Shown in pieces: positions 30,163-40,290 of a DNA stretch of 64,000 nucleotides. The notes under the pieces are model-generated. The model saw only the letters and a list, made by a program, of their open reading frames with translations, made no database searches and was not told the origin of the DNA. How positions within the stretch are numbered: the first letter of the stretch is position 1; each line of letters begins with the position of its first letter. The stretch covers positions 41,787 through 105,786 of the forward strand of contig NZ_KB907986.1 of NCBI RefSeq assembly GCF_000382265.1. The letters run 5' to 3'. The position numbers were made by a program, and so were the translations under genes. Source of the DNA: Yoonia vestfoldensis DSM 16212 (GTDB lineage Bacteria; Pseudomonadota; Alphaproteobacteria; Rhodobacterales; Rhodobacteraceae).

Positions 30163-31650
30163 TCATCCTCGTCTGAGGACCGCGCTTTCAAACTCTGCCT
30201 CTTGTGTGGCCCCCCATGCCTTTACAGAGAAACGTTTGACCATGCGACGCAGCGCGCCCATACGTTCGTGTCGTTCCTCGGCGGGCATGTCCAGTGCCTG
30301 AAGGATCGCCTGGTCCATCGATCGGCTCGAAAAGGGGTTGGTGATGATGGCTGAGCTCAGCTCGACCGCGGCACCCGCGAATTCCGACAACACCAGCACC
30401 CCGTCATTGTCGGTCCGCGCCGCGACATATTCCTTGCAGACAAGGTTCATGCCATCCGCCAGCGGCGTGATCCAGGCGACATCCGCCGCGAGGTAATACT
30501 TGATCAGGTCATCAAACGGGATTGCCCGCGAAATCAAGGCGATGGGCTGCCATTCGAGCGTGCCGAAACGGCCGTTGATCCTGCCTGCCGCCTCTTCGAT
30601 CCCGGATTGAATGGCCTGATAGCTCGTCATGTTGCGGTTGGCGCTGACCGACACATGCATCAGCCGGACCTTGCCGATCAGCCGTGGGTTTGCTTCCAGT
30701 ACCCGCTCGAGGCTTTCGAGCTGCTCCATGCCACCTTTGGTGTAATCCGTGCGCCCGACCGAGACGATCAGCTTGCCATCGCCCATGCTGTCCTTGATGG
30801 CTTGCGCGTCTTGCTTGACCTCGGGGTCATTGGCGCGTTCTTCGATGAAATCGACCGCAACGCCCACAGCCGAAGAACTGATCGAAATGGTCCGGTCCTG
30901 ATACGAGATCAGCTTTGGTGCGCTGCGTTCGCTGAGCGCTGTGCCTTCGAAAATCAGGTCAGGATCGACAGGTTGGCGTTCCACGACGCTGACGTCCAGC
31001 AGACTGCGCGCCACCGACAAAAAATTCGCCGCATAGCGGGGAATGTGAAATCCGATCACGTCGCAGGCCAGAAGGCTTTCCACGATTTCCTTGCGCCACG
31101 GCAGGACGTTGAACATATCGGCCGAAGGAAACGGCGTGTGGTGGAAGAAAGAAATCACAACGTCCGGACGCAGCTGGCGCAAATAGCCGGGGACCAGCCA
31201 CAGATTGTAGTCGTGGACCCAGACCCGCGCGCCCTTGCTCGCCTCGCGGGCGGCAGCCTCTGCGAAGGCCCAGTTCACCTCTCGGAAAGTCGGCCAATCG
31301 ACGGGGTCGTAATTGTAGCGATCCTTGAAGCTGTGCAGGATCGGCCAGAACGCTTCTTTCGAGGAAACATGGTAGAAGCTGCTGACCTGTTGTTTGGTCA
31401 GCGGTAAGCGCGACACGGTATAGCTGCCATAAGCGTCGTCAATCTCGACGATCCGTTCGAAATCCGGATTGGCGGGGTCGTCTGCCAGTTTCCAGGCAAC
31501 CCATGCCCCATGGTCGGCATTGCCGAAAAAGCTTTTGAGGGTTGGGACAATGCCGTTGGGGCTCGCATTTTCACGGAAGGTGGTTTTCCCGTCTTCGATG
31601 ACCTCTTCATAAGGTTGCCGATGATAGACGATGACAAAATCTGACGCCAT
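30163..31650 (-). CDS. ggpS: Glucosylglycerol-phosphate synthase (GT20 family)
   Basis: This 495-residue glycosyltransferase is related to OtsA but closer in sequence to cyanobacterial GgpS. From memory, shared blocks include [62 protein letters not shown] and [15 protein letters not shown]. It should transfer glucose from a nucleotide sugar to sn-glycerol 3-phosphate, giving glucosylglycerol phosphate, a precursor of an osmolyte. The two genes before it on the same strand are a HAD phosphatase and gpsA, as this pathway needs. Trehalose-phosphate synthase is the alternative. GGAG sits about 10 nt before the ATG. Confidence 0.86.
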   Translation of the reverse strand: MASDFVIVYHRQPYEEVIEDGKTTFRENASPNGIVPTLKSFFGNADHGAWVAWKLADDPANPDFERIVEIDDAYGSYTVSRLPLTKQQVSSFYHVSSKEAFWPILHSFKDRYNYDPVDWPTFREVNWAFAEAAAREASKGARVWVHDYNLWLVPGYLRQLRPDVVISFFHHTPFPSADMFNVLPWRKEIVESLLACDVIGFHIPRYAANFLSVARSLLDVSVVERQPVDPDLIFEGTALSERSAPKLISYQDRTISISSSAVGVAVDFIEERANDPEVKQDAQAIKDSMGDGKLIVSVGRTDYTKGGMEQLESLERVLEANPRLIGKVRLMHVSVSANRNMTSYQAIQSGIEEAAGRINGRFGTLEWQPIALISRAIPFDDLIKYYLAADVAWITPLADGMNLVCKEYVAARTDNDGVLVLSEFAGAAVELSSAIITNPFSSRSMDQAILQALDMPAEERHERMGALRRMVKRFSVKAWGATQEAEFESAVLRRG

Positions 31651-31652
31651 TT

Positions 31653-32438
31653 CTAGGTCTCCGTCCTGCTCGGTTCTGCGATGGGATGCAGGTCGAACAC
31701 CCTGATCGCCTCCATGATGCCGGCGGCGCCGATGGCGGTTGCGCGGTGGATGCGCCCGTCGTCGGGTAACGCGCGCAGCAGCGCGTCTTCCGCGCCACCG
31801 ACCGCGACAGCAGGGGTGCCTGCCACCAGCATCGACAAATCGTTCAACGTGTCGCCCGCGGCCAGCACCCGCGATCTTTCAACACCAAGATGGTCGATCA
31901 ATCGCAACAAGGATGGCCCCTTGCTGATCCCGCGCGGCAAGACGTCGAAAAAGCGATTGTCAGAAATCAATGCGTCCGCCCCTAGGTGTTTCACAACGTC
32001 AACCGCCGACGGATCAAAAAGATCCGGGTCCATGTCATAGCTGACCCTGTAGCGGAAAGATGTGTCTTGCACCGTCAAACCCGGATGCCCGGCCAGCCGC
32101 TGGCGCACTGTTGCGCCGCGATCGCCCCAGACCGCCGCGATATCGGACTCTAGCGCAGGCAAAGGCGTTATGCCGCGCACCCGGTCCACATGCGCAATCG
32201 TCGTCCCGACATCGCCGACCACGTAATCCGGCCATGGCACCCGCCCCGACGCGCAAAGACTTGCGATGAATTCCGGGTCGCGCCCCGTTACAAAGACCAG
32301 GCCGACAGTGTCACGGCGCTTTTGCACCCAATCATACAGGTGATCTCGGTCGTCATCGCTGCCACCCAGAAACGTGCCGTCAAGATCCGTCGCCAGAACC
32401 ATGCGGTGCCCGGCCAGATGCGTCATCGTATTGTTCAT
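31653..32438 (-). CDS. HAD-IIB phosphatase, probable glucosylglycerol-3-phosphatase
   Basis: This 261-residue HAD hydrolase has motif I DLDGTFLGG near residue 18, VTGRD as motif II, a lysine in GISKGPSLLRLID as motif III and AAGDTLNDLSM as motif IV. It would remove phosphate from glucosylglycerol phosphate. In some gammaproteobacteria a similar HAD domain is fused to GgpS as one protein; here the two are separate, with a 2-nt gap. The gpsA stop lies 1 nt before its ATG. Other start codons (32426, 32402) are possible. The reaction is inferred from context. Confidence 0.78.
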   Translation of the reverse strand: MNNTMTHLAGHRMVLATDLDGTFLGGSDDDRDHLYDWVQKRRDTVGLVFVTGRDPEFIASLCASGRVPWPDYVVGDVGTTIAHVDRVRGITPLPALESDIAAVWGDRGATVRQRLAGHPGLTVQDTSFRYRVSYDMDPDLFDPSAVDVVKHLGADALISDNRFFDVLPRGISKGPSLLRLIDHLGVERSRVLAAGDTLNDLSMLVAGTPAVAVGGAEDALLRALPDDGRIHRATAIGAAGIMEAIRVFDLHPIAEPSRTET

Positions 32439-32439
32439 A

Positions 32440-33573
32440 TCAGCTTATGTCCGTGTTGATCGCGGCGCTGATCTGCACCGGATTAGCCAGCGAAATATCC
32501 AGCGCCCGCGGTTCGCCCTCGATCGGCCGGGTCCAAAGCGCCTGAAAGGCCTCGCGCAGGTCGGCCTTGTCGGTCAGGATGCTGTGGACGGTTTCGCAAA
32601 TGGGCATCGACACGCCGACCCGGCGGGCCAGATCGACGACAGAGGTCGCGTTTGCGTCGCCTTCGACCACCACGCTGCGGCCGCCAAAGCAATCGGCCCG
32701 CGCGATGCCTTGGCCAAGCTGCACACCCAGCGACATGTTCCGCGAGGTGGTGCTGGAGCAGGTCAACATCAGATCACCCGCACCGGACAGGCCGGTCACG
32801 GTTTCACGTTGGCCGCCCAGAGCGCTGGCGAGGGACTTCATTTCATCCATGCCGCGCGTGATCAGCGCCGCACGCGTGTTTTCTGCAAACCCGGCGCCGG
32901 TCATCATCCCGCAGGCGATCGCAATCACGTTCTTGACCGCACCACCGATCTCTACCCCGACCAGATCGTCAGAGATATAGGCACGGAATGACGCGGTGCT
33001 CAGCGAAAGCGCAAAGCGCGCAGCGGGGCTTTCATGCGGGGCCAGACGGTCCTGATGGCTGAACGTATAGGCGACTGTCGCGGCCGTCGGATGGCCAAGC
33101 GCGGTTTCCCGGGCGAATGTCGGCCCCGAAATTGCGCCAATGCGGGTGCCGGGCAGCTCTTGCGCGACCAGTTGGCTCATCAAGAGACCTGTATCAGGCT
33201 CGATCCCCTTGCTGCACACGGCAATCGGCAGCCCCATGGGGATAAACGGCGCGATCTGCGCGGCGACCGACCGCAGCGCCCGCGATGGCACCACCAGCAT
33301 GACAGCGTCGACGTCCCTCAGCGCTTGGGCAAGGTCGGATGTCGCGCGCAGTTCAGCGGGAAGCGGCACATCCGGCAGATAGGCGGGGTTGCGATGATCT
33401 TCGTTGATCGCTTTCGCAACCTCTGGCTGGCGGGTGTAAAGGCACACATCCCGCTTGGCAGAGGCAGCAATGGCGGCCAATGCCGTGCCCCAAGCGCCGC
33501 CGCCGATGACAGCGATCCGGTGATAAGGGCGGCTTTGCAGCCCGATCCTGGGTGGTGGCGTGGTCATATTCAT
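32440..33573 (-). CDS. gpsA: NAD(P)-dependent glycerol-3-phosphate dehydrogenase
   Basis: This 377-residue enzyme reduces dihydroxyacetone phosphate to sn-glycerol 3-phosphate. It shows the Rossmann motif IAVIGGGAWGTALA, the CSKGIEPDTG segment, ISGPTFARE, the catalytic-lysine region EIGGAVKNVIAIACG and GLSGAGDLMLTC. It is longer than most GpsA because of a C-terminal tail after LREAFQALWTRP. Sitting directly before the phosphatase and ggpS, it probably supplies the acceptor for glucosylglycerol, possibly alongside another gpsA elsewhere. ATG at 33573 chosen; 33603 is possible. Confidence 0.92.
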   Translation of the reverse strand: MNMTTPPPRIGLQSRPYHRIAVIGGGAWGTALAAIAASAKRDVCLYTRQPEVAKAINEDHRNPAYLPDVPLPAELRATSDLAQALRDVDAVMLVVPSRALRSVAAQIAPFIPMGLPIAVCSKGIEPDTGLLMSQLVAQELPGTRIGAISGPTFARETALGHPTAATVAYTFSHQDRLAPHESPAARFALSLSTASFRAYISDDLVGVEIGGAVKNVIAIACGMMTGAGFAENTRAALITRGMDEMKSLASALGGQRETVTGLSGAGDLMLTCSSTTSRNMSLGVQLGQGIARADCFGGRSVVVEGDANATSVVDLARRVGVSMPICETVHSILTDKADLREAFQALWTRPIEGEPRALDISLANPVQISAAINTDIS

Positions 33574-34066
33574 CGTTTGTTTGTCCGTTCTGTTGCCGCC
33601 CATCGCGCTGAAAAGCGCGGGCGCACCCGCGGTGGCAGCCCCACCCCGGTCAAATGATTTGTCTTTTGAACATGCATCTTACCTATGCGATCTGGGCGAC
33701 AGTGCAACCTGAATAGTCTGAAAACGACATATTTGCCAGCGGAGCATCTTTCGATCGCCCGGAATTCAGGCAATATGAACGAAAGAATGGCAGCCCCGAA
33801 TACACAAGCAGCCGACCCCGCAAGGGTGGTTCGCGCTGTCGGGTGATCTGACGATCCATGTTATTTTGCTGTTTTTTATACAATTTCTCAAAATCGCAGA
33901 GGGCGTAGCCCGTGTCGGCCAGGGCGCATTTTCGCTTTGTCACCCGTTCATTTTGCGTCACCCGCGCGATACCGCCTGATGTCGTTTTTTGACTTCTCTC
34001 GCGTCATGCGTCACTAGTCGGGTATTGCTGCGCTGCGGCGTCAATCAACAACAAGGAGAAATCACA
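33574..34066. promoter_or_regulatory. Divergent region between the gpsA operon and galU (no gene seen)
   Basis: This gap of nearly 0.5 kb lies between two divergent transcription units and is less GC-rich than its surroundings, with an AT-rich patch around 33860-33895. A 92-codon minus-strand frame inside it has no convincing ribosome site or protein features. It should contain the promoters of the osmolyte operon and galU, so osmotic control may act here. AAGGAG at 34053-34058 is the galU ribosome site. Confidence 0.5.
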
Positions 34067-34963
34067 ATGTCAAAGGGCCCTGTCAGAACTGCTATCTTTC
34101 CGGTCGCAGGTCTGGGAACACGATTTCTGCCTGCCACCAAAGCGACCCCCAAGGAATTGTTGCCCGTGCTGGACACACCCCTGATCCAGTTTGCCATCGA
34201 CGAGGCGCGCGATGCCGGTGTCGAGCGGATGGTGTTCGTCAGCCACCCGTCCAAATCGGCGATCGAACGCTATGTCATGGATGATGCAGAGCTTCGCGCC
34301 ACCTTGCGCGACCGCGGCAAGGCGAAACTGGCGCGCGATCTGCACAAGGCTGCGATTGACGAAGACGACCACGAGGTGACATTCGTGATGCAGCATGACC
34401 CGCTTGGCCTTGGCCATGCCGTCTTGTGCGCGCGCGACGCCGTTCTGCCCGGCCCGGTCGCTGTCATACTGCCCGACGATCTGATCGTGGGACAGAAAGG
34501 CTGCCTGTCAGAGATGATCGCCGCCTATCAGGATATCGCGGCAGGCCATCTTGTGGCGACCATAAACGTGCCACGGCAAGAGGTGTCCAAATACGGCATT
34601 CTGTCGGTCGTTGGACAAACCGGACCATTCACCAAGGCAGATGGCATGGTCGAAAAACCGGACCCCAAGGATACGCCATCGACGACAGCCGTTGTCGGCC
34701 GCTATGTGCTGGACCCCTGCATCTTCGATGCACTCGCCCGTCAAACGCCCGGCGCGGGCGGCGAGGTGCAGTTGACCGATGCCATCGCCAAGGACATCCT
34801 GACAACCGGCCTTGCCGGTTTTCAGTTTTCCGGCCAGCGTTTCGACTGCGGAACCAAGCAGGGAATGCTGTCCGCAATGCTGCACCTTGCCCGGCATGAC
34901 CCGGCGTTCGACGACGTGCTGGGCGTGTTCCTGAATCAGAACCCGACACCGAACGCGGCCTGA
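34067..34963 (+). CDS. galU: UTP--glucose-1-phosphate uridylyltransferase
   Basis: This 298-residue enzyme makes UDP-glucose. Visible motifs are FPVAGLGTRFLPATKATPKE near the N-terminus, the PDDLIVG segment and the later GAGGEVQLTDAI and FDCGTKQGML regions. The ATG at 34067 is set by AAGGAG 8 nt upstream; in-frame upstream codons lack this. Placed divergent from the glucosylglycerol genes, it may feed them with glucosyl donor if this GgpS accepts UDP-glucose, as well as serving envelope polysaccharide synthesis. Confidence 0.94.
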   Translation: MSKGPVRTAIFPVAGLGTRFLPATKATPKELLPVLDTPLIQFAIDEARDAGVERMVFVSHPSKSAIERYVMDDAELRATLRDRGKAKLARDLHKAAIDEDDHEVTFVMQHDPLGLGHAVLCARDAVLPGPVAVILPDDLIVGQKGCLSEMIAAYQDIAAGHLVATINVPRQEVSKYGILSVVGQTGPFTKADGMVEKPDPKDTPSTTAVVGRYVLDPCIFDALARQTPGAGGEVQLTDAIAKDILTTGLAGFQFSGQRFDCGTKQGMLSAMLHLARHDPAFDDVLGVFLNQNPTPNAA

Positions 34964-35099
34964 TCAGGCTTCTATCCGACAAAGCGTCACATCACCCGCG
35001 ACAAAATCGTATCGCGCCGCGTGACGGACGAGCGGTTGTCCCGGTCGCCCGTCTTGCGGCGCGGTGTTGGATCAGCGCAAATGATCCTGCGCCGCCGGG

Positions 35100-35786
35100 C
35101 TATTCGGCCGCGCCGAGCAGAGCGAGGATCTGATGCGCTGCCGCCTCGGACGATGCGGGGTTCTGGCCGGTGACCAGCTTGCCGTCAGTGACCGCGAAAG
35201 ACCCCCAGTCGGCACCTTTCTGATACGTGCCGCCGTTCGCTTTCAACATGTCCTCGACCAGGAAAGGCACAATATCGGTGAGGCCGACACCTTCTTCTTC
35301 GGTGTTGGTGAACCCGGTCACGGTTTTGCCGGAAACCACAGGTTTGCCATCTGCGCCCTTGGGGTGTCTGAACACCGCAGGGGCATGGCAGACTGCGCCG
35401 ATGGGCCGGTCGCTCGACGCGAACGTTTCGATCAGCTTGATGCTGTCGGCATCTTCGGCCAAGTCCCAAAGTGGACCGTGACCGCCGGGATAGAAGATCG
35501 CATCGAACCCATCGGCAGAGACGGTGGACAACACGGCGGTCTTGGCAAGATCGTCTTGTGCCGCCTTGTCAGTCTTGAACCGCTCTGTCGCCTCGGTCTG
35601 GGCGTCATCTGCGTCGCTGGCGGGGTCCAGCGGCGGTTGGCCACCCTTTGGCGACGCGATCGTGATCTCTGCGCCCGCGTCCTTGAACACGTAATAGGGG
35701 GCCGCGAATTCTTCGAGCCAGAAACCCGTGCTTTTGCCGGTGTCGCCCAGTTTGTCATGCGATGTCAGCACCATGAGAATTTTCAT
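35100..35786 (-). CDS. DJ-1/PfpI family protein (type 1 glutamine amidotransferase-like)
   Basis: This 228-residue protein starts MKILMVLTSHDKLGDTGKST and has the nucleophile elbow AVCHAPAVF with its cysteine near residue 125, plus the Glu and Gly-rich GGHGPLWDLAED segment before it. Relatives act on methylglyoxal (glyoxalase III-like) or as chaperone-like stress proteins. The start at 35786 gives the standard N-terminus. It is downstream of, but not closely linked to, other genes on its strand. Confidence 0.85.
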   Translation of the reverse strand: MKILMVLTSHDKLGDTGKSTGFWLEEFAAPYYVFKDAGAEITIASPKGGQPPLDPASDADDAQTEATERFKTDKAAQDDLAKTAVLSTVSADGFDAIFYPGGHGPLWDLAEDADSIKLIETFASSDRPIGAVCHAPAVFRHPKGADGKPVVSGKTVTGFTNTEEEGVGLTDIVPFLVEDMLKANGGTYQKGADWGSFAVTDGKLVTGQNPASSEAAAHQILALLGAAE

Positions 35787-35981
35787 AAGAGTGAAGCCTT
35801 TCGGTTTGTTTGTTTGTTTGTCAGGCGGGCATACGGTCCTTGCCGTGGCCCGTTCTGGTTGGGTGAAAGCAATTCGGTGGCTTTCCATAGCCCGTTCATG
35901 TTGTCACGGTGATCCGCGTGCGCCGACCCGTGGCTGGGGGTAGATGCGGCAGGGACACCGTTAAGCGTCCCCGCCCCGAGA

Positions 35982-36584
35982 TCATGCAGACTGCATATCC
36001 TGCGCCATGCCATCATATCGGCCGGTTGTGGCGGCTTCGGCAAGGACATGGGCGACATCCGCGCGTGCGGCGGTCGCGGATTTGTCCACCTTGTCGCCAA
36101 GGATCACATCAGCGCCGCGCCCGTCATCGGTCAACGCCACCGGACGCAGAATCGAGAATGTCAGTCCTGACGCCTTGAGATGTTCGTCCGCCGCGTGTTT
36201 GGCCCTGAGATAATGCGCCATTTCGCCTGTGGGGCCGGATTGGTCCGCCCCGACCGAGCTGAGCATCACGAACCGGTCGACACCTGCGTCACGGGCAAGA
36301 TCGATCAGGCGCTTCGCCCCTTCGCGGTCGACCTTGTCGGTCATCTCTGGCCCGGTCGCGCCGCCGGAGCCCGCGGCAAAAATAACGGCCTGCATTCCAT
36401 CGCAGACGCCGTCCTGCAGGTCGGTCAGATCACCCTGCCGGTGTTCCACGCCTTCGGGCAGCGCAGTCGTGTCAGAGCTTGCGCGCACCAGTGCTGTCGG
36501 GTTGTGGCCTTGGTCCACCAGTTCCTGAACAAGATGCAGGCCGGTTTTGCCGGTGGCACCGGCGACAAGAATATTCATGGTCAT
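35982..36584 (-). CDS. NAD(P)-binding oxidoreductase, atypical SDR (YwnB/NmrA-like)
   Basis: This 200-residue protein has the Rossmann start MNILVAGATGKTGLHLVQEL (quoted to 20 residues from the second Met), the VIFAAGSGG segment, VMLSSVGADQS and FSILRPVALTDD. It is typical of small SDR_a5-type NAD(P)H-binding proteins, many of them stress-linked and of unknown substrate. Tandem starts at 36584 and 36578 are possible. It lies 54 nt from the aldehyde dehydrogenase gene, on the same strand and downstream of it. Confidence 0.85.
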   Translation of the reverse strand: MTMNILVAGATGKTGLHLVQELVDQGHNPTALVRASSDTTALPEGVEHRQGDLTDLQDGVCDGMQAVIFAAGSGGATGPEMTDKVDREGAKRLIDLARDAGVDRFVMLSSVGADQSGPTGEMAHYLRAKHAADEHLKASGLTFSILRPVALTDDGRGADVILGDKVDKSATAARADVAHVLAEAATTGRYDGMAQDMQSA

Positions 36585-36638
36585 GTTTTCATTCCTTTAT
36601 AGGTCAGAGTCCGGGTGAAACCCCGCGTTTCTGCGAAG

Positions 36639-38015
36639 TCAGGGCAGGAAGATCGCCTTCACATTGACGAATTCCTTCATGCCGAAACCGCCATGCTCGC
36701 GCCCGTAGCCGGAATCCTTGACGCCGCCGAACGGCATGTTCGGATCAGCCGCCCCGAACGAATTGATGCGGATCATACCGGTGTCGAAATGGTCACGAGC
36801 CAGCTTGATCGCGCGGTCTTCGTCCTCGGAAAATATGCCGCCACCCAGCCCATAGCGGCTTTCATTGGCAAGACGCATCGCATTCTCGTCATCCTTGGCA
36901 CGGATCACCGATGCCACAGGGCCGAAGATTTCATCGTCATAGGCGGGCATTCCGGGTGCCAGATCGGCCAGAACGGTGGCCGGGTAATAGGCCCCCTTGC
37001 GGTCCGGCACATCACCGCCGCACAGGATCGTGGCCCCTTTGGCAACGCTTGATTCGACCTGGTCCTTGACCTTGTCGCGCTGTTCCTTGCTGGACAGCGG
37101 GCCAAGCTGGCTGTCGTCATCCGTCGGATCGCCCATGACGATCGCCTGCATCTGCGCCACATAGGCATCGACGAAAGCGTCATAGACCTTGTCCGTGACG
37201 ATGAACCGTTTGGCGGAAACACAGGTCTGGCCGTTGTTGTAAAGCCGCCCCATGACAGAGAATTTCACTGCCGTTTCGATGTCAGCGTCTTCCAGCACCA
37301 GATAGGCGTCGTTCGACCCCAGTTCGAGCACCGTCTTCTTGAGCGCTTTCGCCGCCGCCGCGCCAACGTGCCGCCCCGCACCATCGCTGCCGGTCAGCGT
37401 GACACCGCGCACCTTGGGATGCGTGATCAGCTTGTCGCTGGTGTCGTGGTCGATGATGACGACCTGAAACAGATCCTCGGGCAGCCCCGCTTCGATGCAG
37501 AGCGCGCGCAGCCGCAGGCCGGACCCTGTGCAGACGCTGGCATGTTTGAGAACACAGCCGTTGCCCGCCATCAGATTTGCCGCAAGCACGCGGATCGGCT
37601 GATAGAGCGGGAAATTCCACGGCTGGATCGAATAGATCACGCCCAGCGGCTGATAGCTGACGAGGCCGCGTTTCTGGTCGGGACCATAGGTGCGGTCTTC
37701 GTCCGCCAGCGCGTCGGGTCCGTGCTGGGCGGTATAATCACAGATCGCCGCGCAGATTTCGACCTCTGTCAGTCCGTCCTTGAGCAATTTGCCGGTCTCG
37801 CGTGTCATCAGGGCGGCCAGTTCATCGGCATGCGCGCGCAGCTTTTCAGCTATCTTCGTCAGATAGGGTGCCCGTTCTGCGTGGCTTCGTTTGCGCCAGT
37901 CCAGAAACGCGGCGTGACACGCCTCGATCCGGTCGGTCGCCTGCTGTTCGGTCATGATGTCGTAGGTTTGGACGTCTTCTTCCGTCGCGGGGTTGATGGT
38001 CGTAAAAGTCGACAT
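36639..38015 (-). CDS. NAD(P)-dependent succinate-semialdehyde dehydrogenase
   Basis: This 458-residue aldehyde dehydrogenase is of the Sad/GabD type. It has [20 protein letters not shown] in the cofactor region, the catalytic Glu in [13 protein letters not shown] (the usual GG reads GS, as in one branch of this family) and the nucleophile Cys in [13 protein letters not shown]-terminal [13 protein letters not shown] is normal. It oxidises succinate semialdehyde to succinate in GABA or related catabolism. It probably heads a transcript with the NAD(P)-binding protein. Confidence 0.9.
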   Translation of the reverse strand: MSTFTTINPATEEDVQTYDIMTEQQATDRIEACHAAFLDWRKRSHAERAPYLTKIAEKLRAHADELAALMTRETGKLLKDGLTEVEICAAICDYTAQHGPDALADEDRTYGPDQKRGLVSYQPLGVIYSIQPWNFPLYQPIRVLAANLMAGNGCVLKHASVCTGSGLRLRALCIEAGLPEDLFQVVIIDHDTSDKLITHPKVRGVTLTGSDGAGRHVGAAAAKALKKTVLELGSNDAYLVLEDADIETAVKFSVMGRLYNNGQTCVSAKRFIVTDKVYDAFVDAYVAQMQAIVMGDPTDDDSQLGPLSSKEQRDKVKDQVESSVAKGATILCGGDVPDRKGAYYPATVLADLAPGMPAYDDEIFGPVASVIRAKDDENAMRLANESRYGLGGGIFSEDEDRAIKLARDHFDTGMIRINSFGAADPNMPFGGVKDSGYGREHGGFGMKEFVNVKAIFLP

Positions 38016-38316
38016 GTGAACTCCTTATCGGTCTGCTACGGCAACGCAGGGGTCCACCATTCGTTCCTTGTCTGCGAAAGCCTCACGGCAGCGGCTTGCG
38101 CAGACATCCCCCGAACCAGCAATGGCGATCGCGGCGCAAAGGCGTGGTTCAAACGCCGGCCCTGTCTGTGCCGGACGCATGCGCCAGCAGGCCGGTCATG
38201 GCCAGAGAGCGCGCGCGACATGTCGCGGCTTGCGTCACTTTGCGCGGGTCACATGTGACGTGGCGGCAGGCTTGGCGCACTGCAGGCTCGGGCTGGTCAC
38301 TGGTTTGCGCCACCGC
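38016..38316. other. Intergenic stretch, no gene or element recognised
   Basis: About 300 bp lie between the aldehyde dehydrogenase start and the LysR gene end. Short frames on either strand have no ribosome sites or recognisable products. It contains the promoter of the aldehyde dehydrogenase gene; no operator or terminator was seen. Confidence 0.5.
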
Positions 38317-39249
38317 TTACAGCGGCTCAAGCACCAATGTCCCTGAAAAGACCTCGCGCGCGGCGCTCTGGATCAGGCGCGCAATCCGCGGCGCGGCATC
38401 GTCTATGCTGCCACTGCGGCACACGAGGCCCACCGATCGCAGGGTGCGGGGTCCGTCGATCGGCACGACGGCGACGTCCGCATCGTTTGGCCCGATTTCA
38501 GACCGGACATAGAGCGCCGGCAAAAGCGCGATCCCCATGCCCATACCCGCCATCAGCCGGATGGCGTCAAGGCTGTTGCCTTCGTAATCCGCCCGCAGCC
38601 GTGCGCCCAGCGTCTCGCATAGGTCGGCGACCTGCTGGCGCAGGGCAAAGGCAGGGCCCAGCGCCAGCACCGTTTCGCCGCGCAGATCCTCGCGCGTAAT
38701 GCGGCCGCGCGCGACGAACGGATGGTCGCGCGCCACGACCAATTCCAGCGGTTCGCGGAACAGCCGGATCGGGGTGATGTCGCCACGCACGGGCAATTGC
38801 ACAAGGATCATGTCGAAATCCCCCCGCGCCAGCCCGGTCGCCAGCGTCTCGGGCGGGCCTTCGCGGATGAACAGTTGCAGATCGGGGTGGCGCGCATGCA
38901 GCCGCGCGATCACATGTGGCAAAAGGTAAGGCCCAAGCGTGCCCGACGCGCCGAAACGGATGACCCCCGACAGGCCGGACCGGGGCGCGTCAAAGCGGTT
39001 GACCAGCGTTTGCGCCGCATCAAGGATGGCGCGGGCGCTGTCATAAACCTCGCGGCCGGCGAGCGTCGGGATCACCCCTGCCCGCCCGCGTTCGACCAAC
39101 CGCTGCCCCAGCCGTTTTTCCAGCGTCGCAAGTTGCACCGACAAGGACGGCTGGCTGATCCGGCAATGTTCGGCCGCCGCCTTGAAGCTGCCGGTCTCGA
39201 CCAGAGCCACAAAGTATTCAAGCTGGCGCAGGCTGGGCAGATCTCGCAT
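38317..39249 (-). CDS. LysR family transcriptional regulator (OxyR-like branch)
   Basis: This 310-residue regulator has the N-terminal winged helix-turn-helix (MRDLPSLRQLEYFVALVETG, then FKAAAEHCRISQPSLSVQL, residues 1-65) and a C-terminal inducer-binding domain. The likeness to OxyR-type LysR proteins lies in the DNA-binding half; the redox cysteine pair is not clear. It starts 7 nt after the stop of the truncated TRAP permease on the same strand, so it once formed part of that transport operon and probably sensed its substrate. Confidence 0.9.
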   Translation of the reverse strand: MRDLPSLRQLEYFVALVETGSFKAAAEHCRISQPSLSVQLATLEKRLGQRLVERGRAGVIPTLAGREVYDSARAILDAAQTLVNRFDAPRSGLSGVIRFGASGTLGPYLLPHVIARLHARHPDLQLFIREGPPETLATGLARGDFDMILVQLPVRGDITPIRLFREPLELVVARDHPFVARGRITREDLRGETVLALGPAFALRQQVADLCETLGARLRADYEGNSLDAIRLMAGMGMGIALLPALYVRSEIGPNDADVAVVPIDGPRTLRSVGLVCRSGSIDDAAPRIARLIQSAAREVFSGTLVLEPL

Positions 39250-39256
39250 GGCGGCC

Positions 39257-40290
39257 TCAGAGGAAATCGTCTTCGCCGCCGCCTGCGTCAAAGGCGGGGG
39301 GTGGCGGTGGTGCGCCTTCACCGCCGGGCGCATCCGCGCGGAACAGCACATCGGGCAGCCATGTTGCGAGTTCGGGGAAAATCCACAGCACCGTCAGCGC
39401 GATCAGCTGGATCGCGATGAACGGCAGCGCCCCGCGATAGATCATCGGCGTCGTGATCGTGCGTGGGGCCACGCCACGCAGGTAAAACAGCGAAAAACCG
39501 AAAGGCGGGGTCAGGAACGAGGTTTGCAACAGCATCCCGATCATGACGCCCAGCCAGATCGGTTCGACGCCCATCACCAGCAGCACGGGTGCCGTGATGG
39601 GAATGACGATGAAGATGATCTCGAATGTATCCAGAAAGAAGCCGAGCACGAAAATGATCACGAACACCACCAGAAGTGCGCCGAACTGCCCGCCCGGCAT
39701 GCCTTCCAGAAAGCCGCGCACCATGGCGGTGCCGCCGAGCTGGGTAAAGACCAGCGCAAAGGCGGTCGCGCCCAGCAGGATGATGAACACCATCGAGGTG
39801 ATCGACATGGTCGACAGCGACGACTGAAACAGCGTGCGCGCATAGCTGCGCCGCAGATCACCGCGCAGCGCGATCCCCAAAAGCGCCAGAACCAGCAGGA
39901 CCAGCATCGTGTTGAGCAGACCGACCGCACCAAAGGCCCAGGCGGTCGTCGCAAGACCCAAAAGCGCGATGATCCAGAACCAGAACAGCCGGATATCGCG
40001 GCGCGGGTCGCCTTCTTCGCCGAAATAGGCATCGGCGAACAGTTTCACCGCCGCCAGAAACAGCGCGCCGACCGCGCCGACGCTGGCGCTTTCGGTGGGC
40101 GTCGCAACACCGGTCACGATCGAGCCCAGCACAGAGACGATCAGCAACAGCGGCGGGATCAGCGCGCCAACGATCCGCAGCCCCAGACCGGCCTTTTCGG
40201 CCTCGGTCATGATGACGGGCGGGCAGCTTTTGGGATCGAAGATCGCCTTCCAGATGATGAACGCCGAAAACATCGCGACCAGCGCCAGAC
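39257..40290 (-). pseudogene. TRAP transporter large permease (DctM), N-terminally truncated by IS insertion
   Basis: About 343 C-terminal residues of a DctM-family permease remain, with helices and motifs such as GVATPTESASVGAVGALFL, DTFEIIFIVIPI and TPPFGFSLFYLRGVAPR. At 40290 the coding sequence runs straight into the end of the IS5-family element. A hybrid frame starts at an ATG inside the IS at 40348, so a shortened protein could be made, but the N-terminal helices and the small permease and binding protein genes are absent beyond the IS. The transporter is therefore broken. Confidence 0.85.

Noticed and set aside
33683..33961. A 92-codon minus-strand frame in the gpsA-galU gap
   Set aside because: No ribosome-binding site, odd composition and no recognisable domain; it lies in a divergent promoter region.
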